Shown piece by piece: positions 1 through 8,219 of a stretch of DNA of 64,000 nt. The translations under genes and the position numbers were made by a program. The stretch's first letter is position 1. Each line of letters starts with the position of its first letter. The stretch is taken from assembly GCF_025452235.1 (NCBI RefSeq), contig NZ_CP104965.1:3096501-3160500 (forward strand). The letters are read 5' to 3'. The DNA comes from Devosia neptuniae (GTDB lineage Bacteria; Pseudomonadota; Alphaproteobacteria; Rhizobiales; Devosiaceae). The notes under the pieces are model-generated. The model was not told the DNA's origin. It worked only from the letters and a program-made list of their open reading frames with translations, and searched no databases.

Positions 1-499
1 TGGGGTCAAACGACACCGTGCCGCCGCGCGCCTTGATCTGCTCAAGTGCGAACAAAACCGCCTCGATGATCCCCGCTGATACCAGCGAGGACCCCATGAC
101 ATGCAAATGTCCAGCCGAGGCGATGACGGCCTTTGCCGCCTCCGTCAGCCCGATCTGTCCATTGGCACTGTGCTTGATGTTGAACACGAAATCGCGCTGC
201 CCATCCGTGCGATAGCGTACGAAAGCGCTGCCGGTCACCGCGTCTTCGTGCACACGAATAGCCGAGACATCGACACCGTCCTGCCGCAGCCGCTCGATAT
301 TGAGCCAGCCGAAATCGTCATTGCCTACGCAACTGACCATGGCGCAGGGCTGCCCCTGTTTGGCAAGCTGGTCGATAAAGATGGCTGGAGCTCCCGAGGG
401 ATAGGGACCAACCAACTCGATGGGTTCGCGAAAACCCTTGCCCGGCGCGACGGCCATGATCTCGACGACGATTTCGCCAATGGTAACGACTTTGATCAC
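1..499 (-). CDS. PfkB-family sugar kinase, partial (tagatose kinase-like)
   Basis: The gene runs off the left edge; 166 N-terminal codons are visible. The protein begins [15 protein letters not shown] and continues with [23 protein letters not shown] and TGSAFVRY, the sugar-binding lid and N-terminal fold of PfkB/ribokinase-type kinases. These phosphorylate a sugar with ATP in the cytoplasm. The catalytic C-terminal part (anion hole and the DTxGAGD motif) lies outside the window. The N-terminus resembles rhizobial proteins annotated as tagatose kinase, but the substrate cannot be fixed. The start is a GTG at 499; an in-frame TGA 15 nt upstream excludes a longer start. It lies 184 nt beyond the amidase gene on the same strand, so it could be the tail of the upstream catabolic operon or a separate unit. 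Confidence 0.85.
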   Translation of the reverse strand, partial: MIKVVTIGEIVVEIMAVAPGKGFREPIELVGPYPSGAPAIFIDQLAKQGQPCAMVSCVGNDDFGWLNIERLRQDGVDVSAIRVHEDAVTGSAFVRYRTDGQRDFVFNIKHSANGQIGLTEAAKAVIASAGHLHVMGSSLVSAGIIEAVLFALEQIKARGGTVSFDP

Positions 500-683
500 G
501 GTCTTAGCGGCCTTTCAAACGAAGGGCCGCTTGCAAGCTCCGGCCACGCCGGACGATACCTTGTTCTCCTCTTTTGGCGAAAGCCAAAGACAATAATGTT
601 GTACGATTGATGGAGACGATTTGGCACGGACGCCGCAGCGGTGATCTGCACGGGGGCGGTTGGCCATCGGTAGTTCGATGGTT

Positions 684-2096
684 TTAATTTGCTCTAGCAG
701 GGCTCATCAGTTCGGCAAGGCGGATCGGCGTGTAGTCTTCAAGATATGGGCCGATGATCTGTACCCCGAGCGGGCGGCCGTCCGGGGTTTTGCTGACAGG
801 CATCACTGTGGCTGGAAGGCCGGCGGCGGTGGCAAGGCTCGCCCAAGCGACGGTATCTCCAGCGTCGATGGTTTGTCCGTCCACCTCGATATGGGTAGCG
901 GCCGCGTCGGCATGGGTCAGGGCGGGGACCGAGGTGGGCGGACAGATCACGGCGTCATAGGACTTGAAAAGTTCACACCAGGCCCAGCGCAATTTTACGC
1001 GGGCTTCGTTGGCCACCAGCCAATCAGCATGCGAAATCACGCTCGCAAGCAGGCGCATGGCAGATATGGATTGATCTTCGGGGAGGAGGGCCGCGACTTT
1101 TGCGCGGCCTTGTTCGGCCGCCTCTGCTGTCTGCCCCAGGCCCAGGGCTCCGCCCAGCAGCGCCATGTAGATGGATGTGCTTTCCGCAGGATCGGGAATG
1201 ATGCCGAGCGCTGATTGTACCGAGGCGCCACGGCGAGCCAGGGCCAGGGCGAAGGTTTCGACGGCTTGGCGAACGCAGGGTTCGGTGGGCACGAGGGGAT
1301 GTTCGGGCAGCACCAGGACGCGGAAATCGGAGATCGTATCATGCCGGGCCGCGGGAAGAGCGAGGCGGTAGCCGGTGGCTTCGTCAAGGTCCGGACCAGC
1401 CATGATGGAAAGGCCCAGCGCAAGGTCGCGGGCGCTGTTGGCCATGGGGCCGGGCGCCGACATGTCGAGGCGGGCCTTGCGCCCAGCGAGAACATGGCCG
1501 CGCAGCGGCAGCAGGCCGGCGGTGGAATTATGCCCGAAGATGCCGCAGAAATGGGCGGGGCCGCGGATGGACCCGCCAAGGTCGGAGCCGATGTCGAGTG
1601 CGGAGAGACCGGCAGCAATGGCGGCGGCGCCGCCCGAGGACGAGCCGCCGGGCGTGTGGCCGGGTGCAAGAGGATTGTCGGTCCGGCCATAGACGGCATT
1701 GGTGGCGTTCCAGCCGCTCAGACCCTCGGACACATTGGTCTTGCCAAGAATAATCGCACCGGCAGCGCGCAGGCGGCCGACGACAACAGCGTCTTCGGCC
1801 GCAATGGCGTGGCGGAAGGCTTCGAGACCCCAGGAGGTTGGCAGACCGGCGGTGTCGAAGGATTCCTTGATCGTAACGGGTACGCCCAACAGCGGCAGGC
1901 GCTCGCCGGCGGCCAGGCGCTTGTCGGCTTCTACCGCGGCGCGGCGGGCGCGGTCAAAGTCGTGGACCACCACGGCATTTATGGCGCCGTCCTTGGCCTC
2001 GATGGCGGCAATCGCTGTTTCCGTGAGGTTCCTTGCCGAGAGCGCACCCGCCGCGAGGTCCGCGGCGAGTGCGGTGGCATCCTTGTTCACGGTCAT
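684..2096 (-). CDS. Amidase signature family hydrolase
   Basis: A 470-residue amidase-signature (GatA/FAAH-type) enzyme that hydrolyses a carboxamide to acid and ammonia. The Ser-cisSer-Lys triad can be read: Lys77 in VTIKESFD, the Gly/Ser loop GGSSSGG at 150-156, and Ser176 in GSDLGGSIRGPA. Length is normal. The start ATG overlaps the preceding deoxyribosyltransferase gene by 4 nt (ATGA), implying translational coupling. It lies among nucleoside/base catabolism genes, so a plausible role is removing an amide generated during breakdown of an imported heterocycle. It is not a GatA candidate because no gatB or gatC is present. No signal peptide, so cytoplasmic. Confidence 0.9.
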   Translation of the reverse strand: MTVNKDATALAADLAAGALSARNLTETAIAAIEAKDGAINAVVVHDFDRARRAAVEADKRLAAGERLPLLGVPVTIKESFDTAGLPTSWGLEAFRHAIAAEDAVVVGRLRAAGAIILGKTNVSEGLSGWNATNAVYGRTDNPLAPGHTPGGSSSGGAAAIAAGLSALDIGSDLGGSIRGPAHFCGIFGHNSTAGLLPLRGHVLAGRKARLDMSAPGPMANSARDLALGLSIMAGPDLDEATGYRLALPAARHDTISDFRVLVLPEHPLVPTEPCVRQAVETFALALARRGASVQSALGIIPDPAESTSIYMALLGGALGLGQTAEAAEQGRAKVAALLPEDQSISAMRLLASVISHADWLVANEARVKLRWAWCELFKSYDAVICPPTSVPALTHADAAATHIEVDGQTIDAGDTVAWASLATAAGLPATVMPVSKTPDGRPLGVQIIGPYLEDYTPIRLAELMSPARAN

Positions 2097-2668
2097 GATG
2101 CTTTGTCGTACCAGTCCCGAGCGGCCTTGAGGGCCAATTCGAACACCGAAAGGTCGCTCCAGGGCAGGGTTGCACCAGCGGGGGCTCGGACGACAAGGCC
2201 GCCGCGGGCAATGATGCCGCCGTCAAGCATAAGGTTGTCCACCATGGCATGGTCCTCGACCATCCAGCCATCGCTGTGACCGCGCACCATGCCGTCGGCA
2301 GCCGGCCCGACCTGACCGGCATAATAGTCTTGGGTCAAACGGACATCGTAATAGCGTGGGTCATTGGTATAGGCGAAGGCATCCTTGCCCAGGGCGCACA
2401 TGAAGCCGATCTCGTAGGCCGTTCCGACATCGGCCGACACCCCGCGAAAGGGTGTCATATTGGCAAGAACGAAATCGGAGCCGCGCATCACCTCTTCGTT
2501 GGCCTTGCTGATGGCCATGCCGAAGGCGAACTTTTCTGCAGGAAAGTCGCCCGATTCAAAGCTATTGGCCTCAAATCCATATTGGCGGGCCAAGATACCC
2601 TTGCGGGCGATGATGTCGGCCCCATCCGGAAAAAAGACTTCGGGACCGGCAATATAAACCTTTTTCAT
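2093..2668 (-). CDS. Nucleoside 2-deoxyribosyltransferase-family protein
   Basis: A 191-residue protein beginning MKKVYIAGPEVFFPDG, the glycine-rich opening of the nucleoside 2-deoxyribosyltransferase fold. VSADVGTAYEIGF at about residues 80-92 matches the family motif containing the catalytic Glu, and YxxDVR with a C-terminal aromatic tail is typical. Family members exchange bases between deoxynucleosides or hydrolyse the N-glycosidic bond of (deoxy)nucleotides; which activity applies cannot be told. It overlaps both neighbours: 1 nt with the upstream RarA-C-like gene and 4 nt with the downstream amidase gene, so all three are probably cotranslated. Its presence is the main argument that the operon acts on a nucleoside or nucleotide. 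Confidence 0.88.
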   Translation of the reverse strand: MKKVYIAGPEVFFPDGADIIARKGILARQYGFEANSFESGDFPAEKFAFGMAISKANEEVMRGSDFVLANMTPFRGVSADVGTAYEIGFMCALGKDAFAYTNDPRYYDVRLTQDYYAGQVGPAADGMVRGHSDGWMVEDHAMVDNLMLDGGIIARGGLVVRAPAGATLPWSDLSVFELALKAARDWYDKAS

Positions 2669-3252
2669 CAGGCAAGCTCACCCGCAGCAATGGCCGCCAT
2701 GATGCGGTCGCGATAGGAGGTGTCGACGTCGGTGATCTTGTTTTCGACGCGGCTGGCTTCGGTCATGAAGTGCTCGTAGCCCCGGCCCATTTCCCAGCCT
2801 CGTTTGGTGTGCATGTCGATGGCGAAGTCCGGCACCTCCGGTCCCTTGCCGCGCACCTGGTTTTCGAGCTTGGCGAAGTTGACCATGTCGTCGGTCGTAC
2901 GATCCTTGGGACTGTCGGCGATCAGACGAATGGCGTGGGCGGCAAAAAGGAAGCGATCGCCGATCGGACGCGGATAGCGCGCGTGGTTGCGATAGAGCGC
3001 GTCGATGGTGACGATCAGGTCCTTGTTGCCGTAGCCGACGTCTTCGACCGCAATCACGATAAGGCGGGACCAGAGCATTTCCTCCATTTCCGCGCTCGTC
3101 ATGTACATTTCGTAGGCGATGAGGAGGGCGGTTTCGGCGAGGCCACGCCGCAGGCTCTTCTGAAGGCCGGAGATCACCTCGTCGGCCGGCAGGCTATGCA
3201 AGGTCTTGACGTTCTGCCAGGGATCGGGCGGGAGAGTTACTTTAGTGCTCAT
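2668..3252 (-). CDS. Stand-alone protein resembling the C-terminal domain of RarA/MgsA AAA+ ATPases
   Basis: A 194-residue protein with no AAA+ module (no Walker A or B). From about residue 27 it follows the C-terminal oligomerisation domain of RarA/MgsA clamp-loader-like ATPases: LQKSLRRG, then AVEDVGYGN (RarA has ASEDVGNAD), IADSPKD (RarA LACAPKS), a PDFAIDMHTK segment (RarA VPVHLRNAP) and MGRGYEHFMTEAS (RarA MGYGQEYRYAHDEA). In RarA this domain follows the ATPase core and acts at stalled replication forks. Here it stands alone between a cupin gene (6 nt upstream) and the deoxyribosyltransferase gene (1-nt overlap). I infer it has been co-opted as a structural or enzymatic partner in nucleoside metabolism; no function is proven. 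Confidence 0.75.
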   Translation of the reverse strand: MSTKVTLPPDPWQNVKTLHSLPADEVISGLQKSLRRGLAETALLIAYEMYMTSAEMEEMLWSRLIVIAVEDVGYGNKDLIVTIDALYRNHARYPRPIGDRFLFAAHAIRLIADSPKDRTTDDMVNFAKLENQVRGKGPEVPDFAIDMHTKRGWEMGRGYEHFMTEASRVENKITDVDTSYRDRIMAAIAAGELA

Positions 3253-3258
3253 CTGGTC

Positions 3259-3561
3259 CTACTTGAGTTCGATTTCGACGAATTCGACAGTGTTGTCGGA
3301 GAGGTTGGCGACGTCGTGCTCGGCGCCGAGGGTGCGAAAATAGGATTCGCTCGGGACATAGTCGACGTCGCGGGTGGAGCCATCCTTGTCGATGATGGTC
3401 AGCGTGCCGGCGCGGGTTGGGACAACGACATAGTCATGGCCATGGGTGTGCCAGCCGGTGTCGGTGCCGGGAGGAAAGGTATAGCGGGTCACCTTTACCC
3501 GTTCATTGTCCACCTGCACGGCGGCAATACAGGGCTTGAGGTCTTCGATCTTGTACGGCAT
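3259..3561 (-). CDS. Small single-domain cupin protein
   Basis: A 100-residue cupin. The first metal motif is visible as TDTGWHTHGHDYVVVPTRAG at about residues 33-52, with two His plus a further His, and the second motif as SESYFRTLGAEHDVANLSDN with Glu/His. It could bind a metal and act as an isomerase, dioxygenase or simple sensor. It lies 6 nt upstream of the RarA-C-like gene and 4 nt downstream of the permease gene, firmly inside the operon. Small cupins in catabolic operons are often isomerases or ligand-binding proteins; nothing here picks one. Confidence 0.82.
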   Translation of the reverse strand: MPYKIEDLKPCIAAVQVDNERVKVTRYTFPPGTDTGWHTHGHDYVVVPTRAGTLTIIDKDGSTRDVDYVPSESYFRTLGAEHDVANLSDNTVEFVEIELK

Positions 3562-3565
3562 CGGT

Positions 3566-4342
3566 TCATTTCCACTTGTCGTTGATGAACTTCTCGGCGG
3601 CCACTGCCGAGGTGAAGCATAGCACCGAGATTACCGTGGCGATGACGCTGGTGCCGAATGCCCGTTCTGTCGCAAATTCGGTCGCCGATTGGCGGAAAAG
3701 AAAGCCGAGGCCGCTCTTGCCCATGAGGAATTCGGCCAGCATGGCCGAAAGCACAGCCGGCGGCGCCGAAAGACGCAGGGCAATCATCCAGTTGGGCACC
3801 GCCGAAGGCAGGACCAGATGGACGAACCGACGCCAGCGATTGGCCCCGAGCACCTTGAAGAGATCGCTGCTGCCGGCAGGAAGCGCGTTGAGGCCGGCGG
3901 CGGTGAAAACGAAGGCGGGGAAAAAGGAAATGATGATGACGATGCCCAATACCGTCTTCATGTCATAGCCCAGCAGGCGGGCGAGAACCGGGATCAGGGC
4001 GACAACGGGCACGGATGAGAAGATCAGCCCGAGCGGCACCAGAATGCCGCTCAGAATGCGCGACGACCAGGCGATGACCGCCACCATGGTGCCGAGCGCC
4101 ATACCCAGGATCAGACCGGCTGCAGCCAGAAACAGGGTCTGGCCGGCATTGACGAGATAAACGCCCGGATTGAAGACAATGTCGCCCACAACGCTGATCG
4201 GGTGCGGAATGACGATGGAGTTGACGCCCGTGATCGTCACCCATGCCTGCCAGGTGATGAGAACGCCGGCGACGCCCCAATAGCGGGAAACGAGGGTCTT
4301 TACCCAGTCGAGCGGGCTCTTGGTTTGCGATAACTGGTTCAT
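3566..4342 (-). CDS. ABC transporter permease (NitT/TauT type), second permease
   Basis: A 258-residue inner-membrane permease of the SsuC/TauC class. It has about six hydrophobic helices and the EAA loop that contacts the ATPase (LFKVLGANRWRRFVHLVLPSAVPNWMIALRLS). The frame stays open far upstream, but the real start is the ATG at 4342, which gives MNQLSQTKSPLDW and a 4-nt ATGA overlap with the preceding permease. Together with that permease, the ATPase at 5097 and the two NMT1-like binding proteins it forms one importer. Two different permease genes suggest a heterodimeric channel, which is less usual for this class than one homodimeric permease. Confidence 0.9.
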   Translation of the reverse strand: MNQLSQTKSPLDWVKTLVSRYWGVAGVLITWQAWVTITGVNSIVIPHPISVVGDIVFNPGVYLVNAGQTLFLAAAGLILGMALGTMVAVIAWSSRILSGILVPLGLIFSSVPVVALIPVLARLLGYDMKTVLGIVIIISFFPAFVFTAAGLNALPAGSSDLFKVLGANRWRRFVHLVLPSAVPNWMIALRLSAPPAVLSAMLAEFLMGKSGLGFLFRQSATEFATERAFGTSVIATVISVLCFTSAVAAEKFINDKWK

Positions 4343-5100
4343 TTGTACCGTCCGTAAACGAACTGTTCGAGCAGGCCCATGAGGCCGAAGACGATCAGCG
4401 AGGCGGTCGAGGCAATCAATACGGCGCTCCAGAGCAGGGGAATCTGGAAATTCTGCATGGCACTGACCATGAGCAGACCCAGGCCACGCGAGGAGCCGAA
4501 CCACTCGCCCAGGATGGCGCCGATGAAAGCCGCCGGCACCGAATATTTCAGGCCGCTGACGATGGCGGGCAGGGCAGCGGGCAGATCGAGACGGAGCAGA
4601 CGCGTCATGCGGCTGGAGCCGAGAACCTGGAACAGATCCCGGTGCCCCGTGGTCGAATTGTTGAGGCCAGAGGTCGTCGACACATAGAGGATGAAGAAGA
4701 CGTTGAGCGCGGCGATCGCCATGCCGGTGAATTCGCGATTGATCAGCACGATGAAGAGCGGGGCCAGCGCGATAGCCGGGATGGCGTGGATGACGCTGGC
4801 CAGCCGATCCATGCCGGGGCGCATGACGGGCAGCACATGGACGAGACCGGCAAAGCCAATGCCGGCAACGCTGCCTGCGGCATAGCCCAGCGCCACCATG
4901 GTGAAGCTTGCTGCCATGGCCCGGCCGAAAAGCTGGGCGCGGGAAGGCTCGAACATGAACTGGAACACCGCGCTCAGCGGCGGCCAGGTGAGGCCAGCAA
5001 GGCGATTGGCGCCGATGGCCTCCCAGGCGGCGAGAAAGAGGACGACGCCGACAATGCCCAAGGTCAGCGATTGCCAGCGCTCGGCGGTCATCTTCATCAA
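4339..5100 (-). CDS. ABC transporter permease (NitT/TauT type), first permease
   Basis: A 253-residue integral membrane protein with about six transmembrane helices and the EAA motif region LFQVLGSSRMTRLLRLDLPAALPAIVSGLKYS at about residues 155-186. It forms the translocation path of the importer with the second permease, with which it shares 4 nt. Its start also overlaps the ATPase gene by 4 nt (ATGA). The SsuC/TauC-like family carries small organic molecules such as sulfonates, nitrate and pyrimidine precursors. Substrate is unknown; the enzymes nearby suggest a nucleobase- or nucleoside-related molecule. Confidence 0.9.
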   Translation of the reverse strand: MMKMTAERWQSLTLGIVGVVLFLAAWEAIGANRLAGLTWPPLSAVFQFMFEPSRAQLFGRAMAASFTMVALGYAAGSVAGIGFAGLVHVLPVMRPGMDRLASVIHAIPAIALAPLFIVLINREFTGMAIAALNVFFILYVSTTSGLNNSTTGHRDLFQVLGSSRMTRLLRLDLPAALPAIVSGLKYSVPAAFIGAILGEWFGSSRGLGLLMVSAMQNFQIPLLWSAVLIASTASLIVFGLMGLLEQFVYGRYK

Positions 5101-5906
5101 TGGTGCCCTTCGGGTTCGAGGGCGAGGGTGAGTTCGTCGGCCAGGTGGTGGAACTCCGTGGTGCGCTGCACATCGGGGCTGCGCGGCCGGGCGAAGGGCA
5201 CCTGAAGCTCCTTGATGATGCGGCCCGGGCGGCCGCTCATGACGATCACCCGGTCGGCAAGGAACAGTGCTTCTTCGACGGAGTGGGTGACGAGGAGCGT
5301 GGTGATCCGCTGCTCGCTCCAGATGCGCTGCAGTTCGACATTCATGTGGCGCCGGGTGACGGCGTCGAGGGCGCCGAAAGGTTCGTCGAGCAACAGGACA
5401 TCGGGCTTGAGCGCCAGAGCGCGGGCAATGGAAACGCGTTGCCGCATGCCGCCCGAAAGCTGGCGGGGGCGGGCCTTTTCGAAGCCGGACAGTCCAACAA
5501 GGGCAAGAAGTTCGGCGATGCGCTTGTCGTCCACTGGTCGACCGGCGACCTTGTAGGGCAGGGCAATATTGTCGCGGATCGTCAGCCAGGGCAGCAGGGC
5601 ATGATCCTGGAAGGCGACGCCCAGGCGGTGGGCTTTGGACAGGTCGGTGGGATTGCTGCCTTCCACGGTGATGCGACCGGTGCTGGCATCTTCAAGTGCC
5701 GCGACGAGGCGCAGGATGGTGCTCTTGCCGCAGCCGGACGGGCCCAGCAACGCGACGAATTCGCCTTGCCCGATCTTGATGTCGACATCGTCGATGGCCT
5801 TGAGTTCCTGGCCGCCATCGAGCGTGAAGGTCTTGCCGACGTGATCGACATTGATGGCCCAGGCTTCGACGGTAGACGTGGGGGCAGGGGAGATGGGAGC
5901 GTTCAT
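5097..5906 (-). CDS. ABC transporter ATP-binding protein (NitT/TauT type)
   Basis: A 269-residue ATPase. Walker A is GPSGCGKST, the Q-loop region is VAFQDHALLPWLTIRDNIALP, the signature is [20 protein letters not shown], and Walker B is VLLLDEPFGALD followed by the switch His in LVTHSVEEAL. It powers the two permeases downstream. An upstream in-frame GTG at 5963 would overlap the SDR gene by 44 nt; I prefer the ATG at 5906 (MNAPISPAP), which leaves a 13-nt gap after the SDR stop, although the ribosome-binding site there is weak. Cytoplasmic side of the membrane. Confidence 0.92.
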   Translation of the reverse strand: MNAPISPAPTSTVEAWAINVDHVGKTFTLDGGQELKAIDDVDIKIGQGEFVALLGPSGCGKSTILRLVAALEDASTGRITVEGSNPTDLSKAHRLGVAFQDHALLPWLTIRDNIALPYKVAGRPVDDKRIAELLALVGLSGFEKARPRQLSGGMRQRVSIARALALKPDVLLLDEPFGALDAVTRRHMNVELQRIWSEQRITTLLVTHSVEEALFLADRVIVMSGRPGRIIKELQVPFARPRSPDVQRTTEFHHLADELTLALEPEGHH

Positions 5907-5919
5907 CGGCGTCTCGAGT

Positions 5920-6759
5920 TCAATAAGGGGTGTCGCCGGCATCGGCATTGACCGCCTGGCCACGGATCATCATGGCGTCGTCGGTGAGCAGAAATGATAC
6001 GATGCGCGCCACTTCGCGCGGTTCGGTGTGGCGCCCCAGAGTTGCGCTCTGCATCTGGGCAAAGACGTCATCGGCGGGCGTCTGGGTGAGCCCGGAATAG
6101 ACGGCGGCTACTTCGCGCAACATGGGCGTAGCCATGCCGCCAGGGCAGACGCAGTTGACGTTGATGTCATGTGGCGCGAGCGCCTCGGCCAGGGTCCGGG
6201 TGAGGTTGATCAAGGCCGCTTTGCTCGCGCTATAGGCCATGGAATCGACATGGCCCTTCTTGCCGGCTTCCGAAGCGATATTGACGATGGCGCCGCGAAC
6301 ACCGTCGGCGATCATTCGCCGGGCGACCAGGCGGGCCAGGTCATAGGCGCCGAAGAGGTTGACTTCGAACTGGCGGGTCCATTCGGCGCGGGAAATGGCG
6401 AGCGGATCGGCATGCAGGACAATGCCCGCGCAATTGACGAGGCCGTCCAAACCGCCGAGCCAGGCGGTGGATTTGGCGACGCAATCGACGGCGGCAGCTT
6501 CGTTGGCCACATCGAGCGCATAGCCGAAGACACCTTTGGTGCTGCCGCCCAGTTCGGTCGCCGCTGCATCGACCGCGTCCTGGCGGAGGTCGACAACGAC
6601 GAGCTTTGCGCCTTGCCCGACCAACAGGTTGGCAATGGCCTTACCGAGGCCGCCTGCGGCGCCGGTGACAATGAAGCGCTTGCCGGCATGGACCGGAAAG
6701 ATCGCCGGCTCCCGAATGGGGAGGGGACCCTTGTTTTGGACAGTCTCGAATTTCGTCAT
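5920..6759 (-). CDS. SDR-family NAD(P)-dependent oxidoreductase
   Basis: A 279-residue classical short-chain dehydrogenase. The Rossmann motif TGAAGGLGKAIA is at about residues 33-44, the NAG-type motif is LVNCAGIV, and the active-site Tyr-Lys pair is in YSASKAALINLTRTLAEAL. It is preceded by a 25-residue extension and followed by a C-terminal segment typical of the family. It oxidises or reduces an alcohol/ketone with NAD(P). The gene lies 2 nt after the amidohydrolase gene, so both belong to one operon. It probably acts on a ribose-derived or deaminated intermediate; the substrate is not predictable from sequence. Confidence 0.9.
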   Translation of the reverse strand: MTKFETVQNKGPLPIREPAIFPVHAGKRFIVTGAAGGLGKAIANLLVGQGAKLVVVDLRQDAVDAAATELGGSTKGVFGYALDVANEAAAVDCVAKSTAWLGGLDGLVNCAGIVLHADPLAISRAEWTRQFEVNLFGAYDLARLVARRMIADGVRGAIVNIASEAGKKGHVDSMAYSASKAALINLTRTLAEALAPHDINVNCVCPGGMATPMLREVAAVYSGLTQTPADDVFAQMQSATLGRHTEPREVARIVSFLLTDDAMMIRGQAVNADAGDTPY

Positions 6760-6761
6760 GG

Positions 6762-8156
6762 TCAGGCCACCAATTTTTCGAAGCGCTCGGTTATTACAGG
6801 CAGGCGTTGCTTGAGCTTGGCCTTGATGGCTTCGGCATCGATCCCTTGAAGTTCCCGATCCTTCATCACCACCTTGCCGTCGACAACGACCGTCTCGACG
6901 TCCCTGCCGACCAGTACGCTCGCGGCTGTGAAGAGCGGATCGTAGAGGGGGGCCGCATCCATCATGGAGGTGTCGCAGAGGATGAAGTCGGCCTTCTTGC
7001 CCACTTCCAGACTACCGACCTGATCGAAAATGCCGAGGGCCCGTGCGCTACCCTGGGTGCCGATCTTGAGTAGTTCTTCGGCCGAAATCGGCTCGCGTTC
7101 GTGATAGACGGCGCTGTTGACAGCTTGCTGGCCGACGCGGGCCACATGGGCGACCTGAAAGATGTCGAGCGTGCCGCCCGCGCCCGGGCCGTCGGTGCCG
7201 AGGCCGATGTCGATGCCACGGCGCCACATTTCGATGAGGCGGGGCGAGCCGATCGAATAATTGTTGAAGCCGCAATGGCAGGCTGAAAGCCGGTGCCGTT
7301 CGTAGAGGTCCACCTCCCGGGGGGAGAGCAGGACCGAATGGGCACAATGGAGGTGATGGCTGAGGACACCCATCTGGTCGAGCCATTCGGTGGGGCGCTT
7401 GCCGAATTTTTCGAGCGTGTAGTCGATCTCGTAGCTGCCCTCGCAGAGATGGGTGTGGATCTTTACGTCCAGCGTGCGCGACGCTTCGGCGATGTCGCGG
7501 ATGAGGTCAGGCGAGCAGACGATCACCTGGCGGAGCGAGAGCCAGGCCGAGACGCGGTCATTGCCCTTCCAACGTTCGACCAGCGCCACATTGCGTTCCA
7601 GCGCTTCGTCATGGCTCATCAGCATGTTGGCCGGAACTTCGGCGCCGATAGTCTCGCTCTGGTCGACCGTGGACAGCGCGATGAAGCCGCGAATGCCCAC
7701 ATCCATGGCGGCGCGGCCCATTTCGTCCGGATGCGGCCCGCCGGCTTCGGCAAAGCAGGTGGTGCCGACCTGAAGCATGTTGGAATAGGCGACGAGGCCG
7801 GAGAGATAGACGTCTTCAGGGTCGAGGCAGCTTTCCCACGGGATGAGATAGTTCTTCCAGACGGGCAGCTTGAGCGGACGACCGCGGGCAATGTCCTGCA
7901 ACTTGCCGCGCAGCAATTGCTGGCCGGTATGAAAATGCGCATCGATAAGGCCCGGCAGGATGATGCGGCCATTGCCATTGATGACCGCCTTGCCCTTGTA
8001 GCGCCCCGCTTCATTGGTTGGGCCCATCCAGACGATCCGGTTGCCGTCCACGGCAATGGCGCCGTCGCGGATGACGCGGTTCTCCTTGTCGAGCGTGACG
8101 ATTTCGGCGCCGGTGACGAGAAGGTCGACGTCTTGGGGTTCCTGGGTCTGGGTCAT
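6762..8156 (-). CDS. Amidohydrolase of the SsnA/TrzN/MtaD deaminase group
   Basis: A 464-residue metal-dependent hydrolase. Metal ligands can be seen: HFHTG at about residue 74 (HxH motif), KIHTHLCE around 231, LHCAHSVLL around 267, and GLGTDGPGAGG around 318. The C-terminal GSLEVGKKADFILCD is the composite beta-sandwich domain shared by cytosine/guanine deaminases, MTA/SAH deaminase and triazine hydrolases. The expected reaction is hydrolytic deamination of an aminated nitrogen heterocycle. It lies 2 nt before the SDR gene and 63 nt after the binding-protein gene, with a hairpin in that gap. No signal peptide. Confidence 0.9.
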   Translation of the reverse strand: MTQTQEPQDVDLLVTGAEIVTLDKENRVIRDGAIAVDGNRIVWMGPTNEAGRYKGKAVINGNGRIILPGLIDAHFHTGQQLLRGKLQDIARGRPLKLPVWKNYLIPWESCLDPEDVYLSGLVAYSNMLQVGTTCFAEAGGPHPDEMGRAAMDVGIRGFIALSTVDQSETIGAEVPANMLMSHDEALERNVALVERWKGNDRVSAWLSLRQVIVCSPDLIRDIAEASRTLDVKIHTHLCEGSYEIDYTLEKFGKRPTEWLDQMGVLSHHLHCAHSVLLSPREVDLYERHRLSACHCGFNNYSIGSPRLIEMWRRGIDIGLGTDGPGAGGTLDIFQVAHVARVGQQAVNSAVYHEREPISAEELLKIGTQGSARALGIFDQVGSLEVGKKADFILCDTSMMDAAPLYDPLFTAASVLVGRDVETVVVDGKVVMKDRELQGIDAEAIKAKLKQRLPVITERFEKLVA

Positions 8157-8186
8157 CTGAAAATCCTAAAATCAAAGGCAGAGAGA

Positions 8187-8211
8187 CCCGCGCCGTAAAT
8201 GCCGGCGCGGG
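8187..8211 (-). terminator. Intercistronic hairpin after the first binding-protein gene
   Basis: An 8-bp perfect stem (8187-8194 with 8204-8211, all G/C) and a 9-nt loop lie between the binding-protein stop and the amidohydrolase start. There is no T-tract behind it, so it may protect the upstream transcript end or attenuate read-through rather than fully terminate. Confidence 0.55.
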
Positions 8212-8219
8212 CGGCAGGG

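Noticed and set aside
4343..5173. N-terminal extension of the second permease into the first permease gene
   Set aside because: The extension is an out-of-frame reading (Arg/Pro/His-rich) of the first permease; the ATG at 4342 with a 4-nt overlap fits better.
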